Shown here: positions 42,114 to 50,307 of the stretch, piece by piece
Numbering within the stretch: position 1 is the first letter of the stretch
Layout of the letters: each line of letters starts with the position of its first letter
Assembly (NCBI RefSeq): GCF_023242315.1
Contig: NZ_JALLIY010000026.1
Span: forward strand, 1 to 64,000
Direction: 5' to 3'
DNA: 64,000 nt
Origin: Pseudomonas sp. MWU13-2105
Lineage (GTDB): Bacteria; Pseudomonadota; Gammaproteobacteria; Pseudomonadales; Pseudomonadaceae
Notes under the pieces: model-generated
Databases searched by the model: none
Seen by the model: the letters and a program-made list of their open reading frames with translations, nothing else
Told to the model about the DNA's origin: nothing
Position numbers and translations under genes: made by a program

Positions 42114-43292
42114 TCAGCGTTGCAGCTGGGCCGCCCTCGGTGCCGAGGCCATTCCTGGCCGCAACAACACCATCCCCGCCAGCACCAGGCCACTGCCCGC
42201 CACGATCAAGGCCGCCTGCAGGCCACCGCTGAAGTGGCTGCTCAAGGCCGCGAGCAGCGGCCCGCAGAGTTGCCCGATGGCGAAGCAGGCGGTCAGCAGC
42301 CCGGCATTGCGGTGGGTGGCGTGAGGCGCCAGTTCCCGCGAACGCTGCATGACCAGTTGCATGCAGGCCAGGAACGGCGTGCCGCAGAGAAGCACCCCCA
42401 GCACCAGCCCCAGGCCGCTCGACAACAGGCAGGCGAAGACCCCGGCGGCCTGTAGCCAGAGGGTTGCCATCAACCAGCGCCGGGTGCTGTCGGGTTTGGC
42501 GCGACGCAGGCTCACCAGCACCACGCCAAGGGCCGCGACCAGGCCGAAGCTGGGCCAGAACAGATCGGCCTGCCATTGACCGTGGAAGCGGGCATTGGCC
42601 ATCTGCGAGAGAAAGGTCGCCGGAATGATGTAGCCCAAGCCATACAGAGCATAGATCAGGCCGAGGTGACCGATGGGCTGCTGAACGCTGTCCGTGGCCA
42701 CCGGAGCGGCTGTGGCGGCGGCCACGGGCGTGGCACTCGGCAGCGGCAGGAACGGCAGGAGCAGCAGCAACATCAGCAGGCCGACACCGGCGTACACCAG
42801 CCACAGGGTCGACGAGTTCTGCCCCAGCAGGTTCGAGCCCAGCGCCAGCAGGCCGGTGAGCATGATGCCCAGGCCGGGGCCGGCAAACACCCAGGCGCCC
42901 AGGCGTGGACGGCCGGCGGCGTGGGCCAGCGGCTGGCTCAGGCTGGTGATCATGACCACCACCCAGGCACTCGCCACCCCGGTGCCGAAGCGCAGCAGCC
43001 AGTGCGACCAGAACCCGTGGGCCCAGTACGAGGCCAGGGTCAGCAACACGCATAACCACAGACCGGCGAGCAGGCGCCGGCGAACATGGTGCGCGCGCCG
43101 GGCGAACATGGCATCCAGCGCGCCCAGCAGGTAACCCAGGTAATTGGCGGCGGCGATCAGGCCGCCGGCAGTCAGGTCGATCTGGCCTTCGCTGATCAGA
43201 TGCGGCAGTTGCGGGGTCAGGGCGAAGCGGCCGACGCCCATGGCCATCATCAGGGCGATGAAGCAGGCGCTCAGGCGAATCAGAGGTGACAT
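42114..43292 (-). CDS. YbfB/YjiJ family MFS transporter
   Basis: A 392-aa 12-helix transporter. The N terminus MGVGRFALTPQLPHLISEGQ and AANYLGYLLGALDAMFARRAHHVRRR are typical of the YbfB/YjiJ (DUF1228) branch. The substrate is unknown. The gene is divergent from a LysR regulator across 103 bp, so regulation by that protein is likely. Confidence 0.87.
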   Translation of the reverse strand: MSPLIRLSACFIALMMAMGVGRFALTPQLPHLISEGQIDLTAGGLIAAANYLGYLLGALDAMFARRAHHVRRRLLAGLWLCVLLTLASYWAHGFWSHWLLRFGTGVASAWVVVMITSLSQPLAHAAGRPRLGAWVFAGPGLGIMLTGLLALGSNLLGQNSSTLWLVYAGVGLLMLLLLLPFLPLPSATPVAAATAAPVATDSVQQPIGHLGLIYALYGLGYIIPATFLSQMANARFHGQWQADLFWPSFGLVAALGVVLVSLRRAKPDSTRRWLMATLWLQAAGVFACLLSSGLGLVLGVLLCGTPFLACMQLVMQRSRELAPHATHRNAGLLTACFAIGQLCGPLLAALSSHFSGGLQAALIVAGSGLVLAGMVLLRPGMASAPRAAQLQR

Positions 43293-43364
43293 AGGGGCAT
43301 TTCCTGGCAGGGGACTATGACCGTTAGGCTAGGATTGATTGACTTTCTTTAAAAATGAATAATA

Positions 43365-43381
43365 GTGAGTAACTTGTTCAC
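43365..43381. promoter_or_regulatory. Candidate LysR operator GTGAGTAACTTGTTCAC
   Basis: A near-palindrome (GTGAnnAAnTTnnTCAC) lies 15 nt before the LysR start and within the divergent promoter region of the YbfB-type transporter. It fits the T-N11-A idea of LysR sites and would also allow autoregulation. Confidence 0.5.
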
Positions 43382-43395
43382 TTTTGGAAAGGATC

Positions 43396-44298
43396 ATGGA
43401 GTTCAGCCAATTGCGGATCTTCCAGGCCGTGGCCGAGGAGGGCTCCATCACCCGCGCCGCCGAGCGCCTGCACCGGGTGCCGTCGAACCTGTCCACGCGA
43501 ATCAAGCAGCTTGAGGAGCAGCTGGGCGTCGAACTGTTCCTGCGTGAGCGCCAGCGCTTGCAATTGTCTCCGGCCGGCAAGGTCCTGCTCGATTACTCGA
43601 ACCGGCTGTTCGCGCTGCATGACGAGGCCCAGGCCGCCACGCGCGGCGGGCAACCGGCGGGAGACTTCGTGCTGGGCACCATGTACAGCACCGCGGCGAT
43701 TTACCTGCCGCCGATGCTGGCGCGTTACCACCGCACTTATCCCGAAGTGAACCTGCAGGTACAGTCCGCGCCGAGCGGGGAATTGCTCGAAGGGCTGGTC
43801 TCCGGGCGCCTGGATGCCGCCCTGGTGGATGGTCCACTGCAACTGGCCGGGCTCGACGGCATTGCGTTCTGCGATGAAACCCTGGTGCTGATCTGCCCGG
43901 CCGACCATCCTCCCGTGCGCAGTGCCCTGGAGGTACAGGGGCAACCGGTCTTCACCTTTCGCCGGGGCTGTGCCTACCGCCTGCGCCTGGAGGCCTGGTT
44001 CGGCCACTATCATGCGACCATGGGCCGGGCCATCGAGATCGAGTCCTATCCCGGGATGCTCGCCTGTGTCACCGCCGGCTCCGGTGTGGCGATGATGTCC
44101 GAGTCGATGCTGGCCAGCCTGCCCGGGCGTGAAAGCGTGTCGGTGCATCGGTTGGTCGAGCCTTTTGCCAGCACCACCACCTGGCTGATGTGGCGCAAAG
44201 GTATGGTCGGTGCCAATCTGGCGGCCTGGATCGAGCTGCAGAAGAGCGCCTTGCCCTCGCTGTCGAGTAACGCCGAACAGCTCCGTGCGTCGGCTTGA
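43396..44298 (+). CDS. LysR-family transcriptional regulator (PA1413-like)
   Basis: A 300-aa regulator with a wHTH at ~1-58 (MEFSQLRIFQAVAEEGSITRAAERLHRVPSNLSTRIKQLEEQLGVELFLRER) and a substrate-binding domain after ~90. The ATG has GGAAAGGA upstream. It is divergent from the YbfB-type MFS transporter and lies before an ANR-box-controlled tiny ORF, the same order I recall for P. aeruginosa PA1413-PA1414. Its ligand is unknown. Confidence 0.9.
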   Translation: MEFSQLRIFQAVAEEGSITRAAERLHRVPSNLSTRIKQLEEQLGVELFLRERQRLQLSPAGKVLLDYSNRLFALHDEAQAATRGGQPAGDFVLGTMYSTAAIYLPPMLARYHRTYPEVNLQVQSAPSGELLEGLVSGRLDAALVDGPLQLAGLDGIAFCDETLVLICPADHPPVRSALEVQGQPVFTFRRGCAYRLRLEAWFGHYHATMGRAIEIESYPGMLACVTAGSGVAMMSESMLASLPGRESVSVHRLVEPFASTTTWLMWRKGMVGANLAAWIELQKSALPSLSSNAEQLRASA

Positions 44299-44309
44299 AG
44301 CGTTTTGCC

Positions 44310-44323
44310 ATGATTTAAATCAA
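44310..44323. promoter_or_regulatory. ANR/FNR-type box ATGAT-TTAA-ATCAA
   Basis: One mismatch to the consensus TTGAT-N4-ATCAA. Its centre (44316.5) is ~60 nt before the likely start of a transcript with -10 TATGAT (44365-44370), compatible with class I activation by Anr under low oxygen. It lies 102 nt before the 41-aa ORF. Confidence 0.7.
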
Positions 44324-44424
44324 AGATCGTTGTGCAAGGGACAGCATTGCGTAGGACTTAGGGCTATGATCTGTGTGAAGCGGCTACAGAACTCCGTCGC
44401 TCGCATTACCCTGAAGGGGGCTAT

Positions 44425-44550
44425 ATGAAAGACAAACTGCAAACCTGGCTCCATGACCTCGGTGTTGCCCTTGGCCTGATCGAACCGCCGCTGCAGCCGG
44501 TGCCTATTCGTACCGACGATGATCGCCGTCGTCGCCAGCCGCGTCGCTGA
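44425..44550 (+). CDS. 41-aa anaerobically controlled small protein (PA1414-like)
   Basis: The ORF begins MKDKLQTWLHDLGVALGLIE and ends with an Arg cluster (DDDRRRRQPRR). AGGGGG lies 7 nt before the ATG. The N-terminal part is an amphipathic helix and PPLQPVPI follows. The place after a LysR gene and behind an ANR box matches P. aeruginosa PA1414, whose transcript, as I recall, also gives rise to the oxygen-responsive sRNA SicX. Whether this strain makes such an sRNA cannot be judged from sequence. Confidence 0.7.
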   Translation: MKDKLQTWLHDLGVALGLIEPPLQPVPIRTDDDRRRRQPRR

Positions 44551-44695
44551 GTACCTGCGGGCGGGATACAGCCTTCTGACTGGATAACGCGGTCGGTGTG
44601 GGTGCACCGTTGCTCGGATCGCCGCACCGCCGTGAAAGGGCCTCCAGATCGCCCATGGCTGCGCGGGCAACCCGGTCCCGTGGTGTTTGCGCCGC
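44551..44695. other. 145-bp gap after the 41-aa ORF; possible 3' sRNA region
   Basis: No gene was found. The stretch can form hairpins around CGGTGTGGGTGCACCG (44598-44613), and the P. aeruginosa counterpart transcript is reported to yield a short sRNA. A clear terminator with a T-run is not visible before the convergent ACP-like gene. Confidence 0.3.
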
Positions 44696-44947
44696 TCAGT
44701 GCCGGGCGATTTTCTGCAGGAAACGACTCAAGTCGTTGACTGTGACCGCTGCCTTGAGCAGGCGGTCCTCCTCTTCGGTAAACGCCGTCAGATCAAACTC
44801 ATCTTCAAGACGGAACATCAGGTCTTCGATGTCCTGTTTGTCCAATCCCAATGCCTGCAAGGTCTGGTCGTCGGCGAACGCTTGCGGGGCGTCCAGCCGC
44901 AGGCTGACGAATTCATGCACGCTCTCGCGAATAGTGGTTCTTTTCAT
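44696..44947 (-). CDS. Acyl carrier protein-like protein lacking the phosphopantetheine serine
   Basis: An 83-aa acidic protein with the four-helix ACP pattern (QTLQALGLDKQDIEDLMFRLEDEFDL, then VTVNDLSRFLQKI). The usual DSL motif is replaced by DKQ: Lys37 stands where the 4'-phosphopantetheine serine should be. It cannot carry an acyl group in the normal way, so it may be a regulatory or structural ACP relative. Its start overlaps the stop of the next upstream gene by 4 nt (ATGA), so the two ACP-like proteins are made together. Confidence 0.75.
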   Translation of the reverse strand: MKRTTIRESVHEFVSLRLDAPQAFADDQTLQALGLDKQDIEDLMFRLEDEFDLTAFTEEEDRLLKAAVTVNDLSRFLQKIARH

Positions 44948-45258
44948 GCTTGCGGTCTCCCCTGCGGCCTTGCCGACTGGGGCGGCGGGAGAGCGCCGAG
45001 CAGGCTGAATCCGACGGATTCGCCGGGCCGGGTTTTCTCATGGATAAACCGACCGAGATCACCCGGGGTGGTGATGCCTATCAGGGCGCGGTCCAGATCC
45101 AGCCGCACGTTGAACAGGCATTCAAGGTGCTGGAACAACTCAACGAGATCGAGGGAGTAGGCGTTGTCAGCGGCCTGGGAGGGATTCTGCGGCCATTTCA
45201 ACGACAACCGCTCTTCGATGGGATGACAGATTTGCTGATGAATCTCGAGCCTGTTCAT
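44944..45258 (-). CDS. Acyl carrier protein-like protein with altered active-site motif
   Basis: A 104-aa protein. NAYSLDLVELFQHLECLFNVRLDLDRALIGITTPGDLGRFIHE follows the ACP pattern (DSLDLVEL...), with Tyr34 in place of Asp before Ser35. Ser35 could still accept 4'-phosphopantetheine. The end carries a Pro-rich tail. ATG 45258 is chosen because GAGG precedes it; a TTG two codons earlier is possible. It is the first gene of the pair. A role in acyl transfer of an unknown biosynthesis is possible, but no synthase gene lies nearby. Confidence 0.75.
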   Translation of the reverse strand: MNRLEIHQQICHPIEERLSLKWPQNPSQAADNAYSLDLVELFQHLECLFNVRLDLDRALIGITTPGDLGRFIHEKTRPGESVGFSLLGALPPPQSARPQGRPQA

Positions 45259-45345
45259 AAACAAACGCCTCGGGGAAAGTTTTCTTATTGTTTGACCCTT
45301 TCCTGGGGCCGGGTGATAGCTGTCAGGTATGACGCTAGCGATCCT

Positions 45346-45391
45346 TGTACTTTCTTGTTAACCAAGAAGGCAGTCGCTATAGGCCAGTACA
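45346..45391. promoter_or_regulatory. Nested inverted repeats before the ACP-like genes
   Basis: TGTACT (45346-45351) and AGTACA (45386-45391) enclose TTCTTG (45352-45357) and CAAGAA (45363-45368). Either an operator or a structured RNA leader of the ACP-like transcript (minus strand) is possible. The remainder of 45265-45466 shows no gene. Confidence 0.35.
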
Positions 45392-45466
45392 GCACAAGTT
45401 CCGCGAGGGATTTGACCGTTTATCCCCCTGGGCGGGAGCAGGGCCGCTCAGTGCGGGAGAACAGGC

Positions 45467-45500
45467 AAAAAAACGGGAGCGACAACCGACGTCGCTCCCG
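45467..45500 (-). terminator. Rho-independent terminator of the sodium:solute symporter gene
   Basis: On the minus strand a 10-bp stem CGGGAGCGAC/GTCGCTCCCG is followed by seven Ts, 17 nt behind the symporter stop. Confidence 0.9.
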
Positions 45501-45517
45501 CTGAAGTAACTGCACTA

Positions 45518-46900
45518 TCAGATGGCGCTGGCGGCTACGCTGGCCGGGCGTGGAGACAGCAGGCTGACCATGACGAAGCTGATCAGGCCGATGGCCAGGC
45601 TGTAGTAGATCGGGGTGTTGGCATCCAGGCCGTCCTTGAGCATGAACGCCAGGGCGGTGACGAAGCCCAGGGTCATGCTGGTAATGGCGCCGCTGGTGGT
45701 CGCGCGTTTCCAGAAGATCGCACCGATCAGTGGAATCAGCATGCCACCCACCAGCAGGTTGTAGGCCAGGGTCAGGGCGCTGATCACGTCGCTGACCACC
45801 AGGGCGATACCCAGCACGACGATCCCGGTCAGGCAGGTGAACAGCCGGTTGATCCCCAGGCTCGACTGCTTGCCGCCACGCAGTTTCGGCAGCAGGTCTT
45901 CGGTCAGCACGGTGGAGGCGGCCAGCAGGCCGGCGCTGGCGGTGGACATCATGGCTGCCAGGGCTGCGGCGATCACCAGGCCACGGATGCCATCGGGTAG
46001 CGACTGCTTGACGATGGCGGCAAAGGCGTTGTTGACATTGGCCAGGTCCGGAATCAGCACATGGGCGGCCATGCCGATCAGGGCGCAGGCCAGGCCGTAG
46101 GCGATGCAGTAGACCCCGGCGACGCTGCCGGCATATTTCGCGACTTTCTCATCCTTGGCGGTGAACACCCGTTGCCAGATGTCCTGGCCGATCAGGATGC
46201 CGAAGAAGTAGATCAGGAAGTAGGTGATGATGGTGTCCCAGCCGATGGTGGTAAAGCTGAAGCTGCTTGCTGGCAGCTTGCTCACCAATTGCTCCCAGCC
46301 GCCGACGCGGTAGAGGCAGATCGGCAACAGGATGAACATCAGGCCCACGGTCTTGATCACGAACTGGACGATGTCGGTCAGGGTCAGCGACCACATGCCG
46401 CCGATGGTCGAGTAGACCACCACCACGCCGCCGCCCAGCAACACCGAGAGCCAGAACGGCAGGTTGAACAGTACTTGCAGTACGGTACCGATGGCGAGGA
46501 TCGAGGTCACGCCGATCATCAGCGCGTAGGCCAGCATGATCACCGCACTGGCCTGGCGGGCCATGGGGTTGTAGCGTTTTTCCAGGACCTGGGTCACGGT
46601 GAAGATTTTCAGCTTCAGCAGCGGTTTGGCGAGGAACAGGTTCAGCGCGATGATGCCCAAGCCCAGGGCGGCGCAGAGCCAGAACCCGGAAATCCCGTGG
46701 ACATAGCCCAGGCGCACGGTACCGACGGTGGACGCGCCGCCGAGTACCGTGGCGGCCATGGTGCCCATGTACAGCGTCGGGCCCAGGTTGCGCCCGGCCA
46801 CCAGGTAGTCTTCGTGGGTCTTGGCCTTGCGCATGCCGTAGTAACCGAGCACGAGCATGCCGGCGGCATAAATGAGTACAACCAATAAATCCAAAGCCAT
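45518..46900 (-). CDS. Sodium:solute symporter (SSS family, PA1418-like)
   Basis: A 460-aa transporter with about 13 membrane helices. GYYGMRKAKTHEDYLVAGRNLGP near the N terminus and GGASTVGTVRLGYVHGISGFW are typical of the family. The ATG at 46900 has GGAG 9 nt upstream; the longer frame adds no conserved residues. Its place at the end of the gbu cluster suggests it imports a guanidino or amino compound (inference). Confidence 0.88.
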   Translation of the reverse strand: MALDLLVVLIYAAGMLVLGYYGMRKAKTHEDYLVAGRNLGPTLYMGTMAATVLGGASTVGTVRLGYVHGISGFWLCAALGLGIIALNLFLAKPLLKLKIFTVTQVLEKRYNPMARQASAVIMLAYALMIGVTSILAIGTVLQVLFNLPFWLSVLLGGGVVVVYSTIGGMWSLTLTDIVQFVIKTVGLMFILLPICLYRVGGWEQLVSKLPASSFSFTTIGWDTIITYFLIYFFGILIGQDIWQRVFTAKDEKVAKYAGSVAGVYCIAYGLACALIGMAAHVLIPDLANVNNAFAAIVKQSLPDGIRGLVIAAALAAMMSTASAGLLAASTVLTEDLLPKLRGGKQSSLGINRLFTCLTGIVVLGIALVVSDVISALTLAYNLLVGGMLIPLIGAIFWKRATTSGAITSMTLGFVTALAFMLKDGLDANTPIYYSLAIGLISFVMVSLLSPRPASVAASAI

Positions 46901-46955
46901 GAAGGCGTGTCTCCGATTATCTTTTTTATGGTGAAGCAAAGTTCAAGGCACATTT

Positions 46956-47102
46956 TGTGGCGAGGGGGCTTGCCCCCGTTGGGGCGCGAAGCGGCCCTGA
47001 AGTCAGCAAGTGCGCTGCATCAGGCCGATTGCAGTATCCGGTTTGCGACTGCTTCGCAGCCGAACGGGGCGATGCGGCATTCCGACAAGCCCCCTCGCCA
47101 CA
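46956..47102. repeat. Inverted repetitive element, GAGGGGGCTTGCCCCCG type
   Basis: Outer arms TGTGGCGAGGGGGCTTG and CAAGCCCCCTCGCCACA are inverted, with GACTGCTTCGCAGCCG inside. It is related to the elements at 7014 and 30959 but with GGGGG in place of CGGG. It fills most of the gap between the two permease genes. Confidence 0.85.
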
Positions 47103-47108
47103 GGTGTA

Positions 47109-48617
47109 TCAGGCCGCCTGGCGCACCCCAGGCTTCAAGGTTTTACCCTCCTGGCTGCGCGCATCCAGCGGTCCATAAACCTCTGCCGTTTCCGGGAACA
47201 GGCTGAGCAGCGCCAGGTACAGCAGCGACGCCAGCCCGAGGGTGATCGGCAGACTGATGTCGATGCCGTCGGCCAGGTTGCCCAGCGGGCCGACGAACTG
47301 TCCCGGCAGGTTGACGAAGCACAGGCCCACCAGTGCGCTGGGGATCCAGGCGCCCAGGCCGCGCCAGTTCCAGCCGTGGCTGAACCAGTAGCGCCCGCCG
47401 GTTTCGCCGCGGGTGAAAACTTGCAGGTCATCCGGGCAGTAGTAGCCGCGACGTACCAGCAAACCGATGATCATGATCACCATCCATGGGGTGGTGCAGG
47501 TAATGATCAGCACGGCGAAGGTCGACACGCTCTGCACCAGGTTCGCCGCGAAGCGTCCGATGAAGATGAAGGCAATCGACAACACGCCGATCAGCAAGGT
47601 CGCCTTGACCCGCGACAGCAGTCGTGGGAACACGCTGGACATGTCCAGCCCGGTGCCATACAGCGAGGTGGTGCCGGTGGACATGCCGCCGATCACCGCG
47701 ATCAGGCACACCGGCAGGAAGAACCAGGTCGGCGAGACGGCCAGCAGGCCACCGACGTAGTTGTTCGCGGTGATGTAGTCCGGTGCCTTGATCGCGACGA
47801 TGGTCGCGGTGGCAAGGCCGAACAGGAACGGAATCAGGGTGGCGAGTTGCGCCGCGATCACCGCCAGCATGATCCGCGCTTTCGAGGTTTCACGGGGGAT
47901 ATAGCGCGACCAGTCACCGAGGAACGCGCCGAAGGAAATCGGGTTGCTCATGGCCACCAGCGCGGCGCCGATAAAGGCCGCCCAGAAACCGGCCTGACCC
48001 ATCGCCACGGTACCGGCGAAGTGACTGTCGAAGGCCGGCGCAAAGGCGAAGATCCCCAGCAGGAACAACAGGCTCGCGGCCCATACGGCGATGCGGTTGA
48101 CCCACAGCATGAAACGGAAGCCGTAGATGCACACCGTCAGCACCAGGATCGCGAACAGGCCGTAGGCCAGGCCCAGGGTCAGGTCGGTTTCCGGCATGCC
48201 GACCAGGCGCTTGGCACCGCCGATCAGCGCATCCCCCGAGCTCCACACCGAGAGCGAGAAGAACGCGATGGCGGTGAGCAACGACAGGAACGAGCCGACG
48301 ATCCGTCCGTGCACGCCGAAGTGCGCGCCTGAGGACACCGCGTTGTTGGTGCCGTTGATCGGCCCGAACAGCCCCATGGGCGCGAGGATCAGCGCGCCGA
48401 GCAGCACGCCCAGGACGATCGCCCAGACGCCGGCCTGGAAGGACAGGCCGAAGAGCACCGGGAAACTGCCGAGCACGGCGGTGGCAAAGGTATTCGCGCC
48501 GCCGAAGATCAGGCGAAACAGGTCGCTGGGTCGAGCATCGCGTTCGTGGTCGGGGATCTGTTCGACCCCATTGGTTTCGATGTTGCTAAGGCTTTTTTCA
48601 TTGTTGTTTTTATTCAT
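47109..48617 (-). CDS. NCS1-family permease (purine/cytosine transporter type, PA1419-like)
   Basis: A 502-aa, 12-helix permease. The N-terminal RDARPSDLFRLIFGGANTFATAVLGSFPVLFGLSFQAG and the later ANPISFGAFLGDWSRYIPRETS are typical of NCS1 nucleobase:cation symporters. ATG 48617 with GGAG upstream is preferred. It is cotranscribed with the NTF2-like gene and gbuA upstream (gaps 54 and 9 nt), so uptake of a guanidino compound is more likely than of a nucleobase (inference). Confidence 0.88.
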   Translation of the reverse strand: MNKNNNEKSLSNIETNGVEQIPDHERDARPSDLFRLIFGGANTFATAVLGSFPVLFGLSFQAGVWAIVLGVLLGALILAPMGLFGPINGTNNAVSSGAHFGVHGRIVGSFLSLLTAIAFFSLSVWSSGDALIGGAKRLVGMPETDLTLGLAYGLFAILVLTVCIYGFRFMLWVNRIAVWAASLLFLLGIFAFAPAFDSHFAGTVAMGQAGFWAAFIGAALVAMSNPISFGAFLGDWSRYIPRETSKARIMLAVIAAQLATLIPFLFGLATATIVAIKAPDYITANNYVGGLLAVSPTWFFLPVCLIAVIGGMSTGTTSLYGTGLDMSSVFPRLLSRVKATLLIGVLSIAFIFIGRFAANLVQSVSTFAVLIITCTTPWMVIMIIGLLVRRGYYCPDDLQVFTRGETGGRYWFSHGWNWRGLGAWIPSALVGLCFVNLPGQFVGPLGNLADGIDISLPITLGLASLLYLALLSLFPETAEVYGPLDARSQEGKTLKPGVRQAA

Positions 48618-48671
48618 GATCACTCCGATCATTGCGGTGTCCTCATCTTCTGTGAGGGCTACCAGCGTTGG

Positions 48672-49082
48672 CTAAGAGGAGGGCAGTCCTTGGGGTGTCG
48701 CTGATAAGTGCTCGTGGCAGGCCAGCCATGGGCCTTGTTCTTGTTGTCGGCGAAACACAATGGTTTCGCGCTCCTGGCTAAAGAGAAGCTCGCCTTGCAT
48801 GCGCAGCTCGGTGGCGACGTCATGAATGAATATCGCCACGTCGCCCCGCAGGCTGACAACAGCGTTGCTTGAGGTGCACGCAAGCACTTCGAAACCATCC
48901 TCGGCACGCCAGCTGTCCCACAACGCCTGGTAGGCATCGCGTGACAACAGGGGCTGTTCGAGGGTGTAGAAGACGAAGCTGGCATCTTCGCTGAAGGCCG
49001 CGAAGTAGGCCTCGCGATCATTGGTGGCGAAGGCGGCCACCAGCTCGGCGGCGGCCTTGAGTACCTGGTCATGCTCGTTCAT
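48672..49082 (-). CDS. NTF2/SnoaL-like protein in the gbu operon (PA1420-like)
   Basis: A 136-aa protein with the cone-like NTF2 fold pattern (DQVLKAAAELVAAFATNDREAYFAAFSEDASFVFYTLEQPLLSRDAYQALWDSW). Its role in guanidinobutyrate use is unknown. It lies 9 nt behind gbuA. Confidence 0.82.
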   Translation of the reverse strand: MNEHDQVLKAAAELVAAFATNDREAYFAAFSEDASFVFYTLEQPLLSRDAYQALWDSWRAEDGFEVLACTSSNAVVSLRGDVAIFIHDVATELRMQGELLFSQERETIVFRRQQEQGPWLACHEHLSATPQGLPSS

Positions 49083-49091
49083 GGCGACTCC

Positions 49092-50042
49092 TCAGCGGTG
49101 GGCCACGCCGGGCAGCACGCAGAGCATCTCGTACAGCAGGTTGGCGCCGAGCAGCGAGGTGTTGCCGGTGGTGTCGTAGGGGGGCGAGACTTCCACCAGG
49201 TCGCAGCCGATCAGGTCGAGGCCCTGGCAACCGCGGACGATCTCGATCGCCTGGATGGTGGTCAGGCCGCCGATTTCCGGGGTGCCAGTACCGGGGGCCC
49301 AGGCCGGGTCGATGCCGTCGATGTCAAAGCTCAGGTAGACCGGGCCGCCGCCGACTTTTTCGCGGACTTCGGCCATCAGCGGGGCGAGGGATTTGTGCCA
49401 GCACTCTTCGGCCTGGACCACGCGGAAGCCCTGTTTGCGGCTCCAGTTGAAGTCTTCGGCGGTGTAGCCCTGGGCGCGCAGGCCGATCTGTACCACCCGG
49501 TCGCAGTCCAGCAGGCCTTCTTCGACAGCACGGCGGAAGGTGGTGCCGTGGGCGATCTTCTCGCCGAACATGTGATCGTTGACATCGGCGTGGGCGTCGA
49601 TGTGCACCAGGCCGACCTTGCCGTGCTTCTTATGGATGGCACGCAGGATCGGCAGGGTGATGGTGTGGTCGCCGCCCAGGGTCAGCGGGATGACCTGGTG
49701 TTCGAGGATGGCGTCGTAGGCTTCTTCGATGATGCGCACGGCATCCAGCAGGTTGAAGGTGTTGATCGCCACATCACCGATGTCGGCGACCGACAGCGAG
49801 TCGAAGGGCGCGGCACCGGTGGCCATGTTGTACGGGCGGATCATCACCGATTCGGCGCGGATTTCCCGCGGGCCGAAACGGGTCCCGGCGCGCAGCGAGG
49901 TGCCGATGTCCAGCGGGATCCCGATGAACGCGGCATCGAGGCCGGCGGCCGATTGCAGGTGCGGGAGGCGCATCATGGTGGCGATACCGCCGAAGCGCGG
50001 CATTTCGTTACCGCCCAGTGGTTGGTGAAGAATCTTGTCCAC
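49092..50042 (-). CDS. gbuA: 4-Guanidinobutyrase (agmatinase family)
   Basis: A 316-aa ureohydrolase. The metal-binding motifs are GGDHTITLP, DAHADVND and SFDIDGIDPAWAPGTGTPE (two Mn2+). It splits 4-guanidinobutyrate into 4-aminobutyrate and urea, a step in the arginine decarboxylase-type route of arginine catabolism. The GTG start has GATGAGG upstream. The divergent LysR gene next to it, and the PA1418-PA1422-like order, support gbuA over agmatinase speB; substrate preference within the family cannot be read from sequence with certainty. Confidence 0.88.
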   Translation of the reverse strand: MDKILHQPLGGNEMPRFGGIATMMRLPHLQSAAGLDAAFIGIPLDIGTSLRAGTRFGPREIRAESVMIRPYNMATGAAPFDSLSVADIGDVAINTFNLLDAVRIIEEAYDAILEHQVIPLTLGGDHTITLPILRAIHKKHGKVGLVHIDAHADVNDHMFGEKIAHGTTFRRAVEEGLLDCDRVVQIGLRAQGYTAEDFNWSRKQGFRVVQAEECWHKSLAPLMAEVREKVGGGPVYLSFDIDGIDPAWAPGTGTPEIGGLTTIQAIEIVRGCQGLDLIGCDLVEVSPPYDTTGNTSLLGANLLYEMLCVLPGVAHR

Positions 50043-50126
50043 GGGTAAGCCTCATCATTTATTTTGGTTATCAGGGGGCGATTCTGCGAAAGGCACCGAC
50101 CGGGAAGAATCGCTGACGGCAAATAG

Positions 50127-50150
50127 TTAGTTCAGATTTTTCTAAACTAA
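50127..50150. promoter_or_regulatory. Candidate GbuR operator TTAGTT-N12-AACTAA
   Basis: The arms at 50127-50132 and 50145-50150 are perfectly inverted and lie between gbuA and gbuR, ~85 nt upstream of gbuA. They fit a LysR-type activator site. Confidence 0.5.
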
Positions 50151-50192
50151 TGGCCGAGGTGGCGGTAGACTTTTGCCGGTCGCCACGCGACC

Positions 50193-50273
50193 TATCGCGA
50201 GCAAGCTCGCGCCTACAGTGGTTGGCGCTGATTTTTGTAGGAGCAGCCGGTCGACGTTCGATTGCTCGCGATG
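50193..50273. repeat. Inverted repetitive element, TATCGCGAGCAAGCTCGCGCCTACA type
   Basis: One unit at 50193-50217 and a divergent inverted partner ending ATTGCTCGCGATGA at 50273. It lies between the candidate operator and gbuR and is a fourth family of palindromic unit in this window. Confidence 0.65.
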
Positions 50274-50307
50274 AGGTCCCAACTGACGCCCCACAGCCGG
50301 AGTGCCC

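Noticed and set aside
41119..43059. A 646-codon reverse-strand frame covering the CvfB-like gene and part of the YbfB-type transporter
   Set aside because: It is low complexity and crosses two well supported genes; the real reverse-strand gene there is the MFS transporter in another frame.
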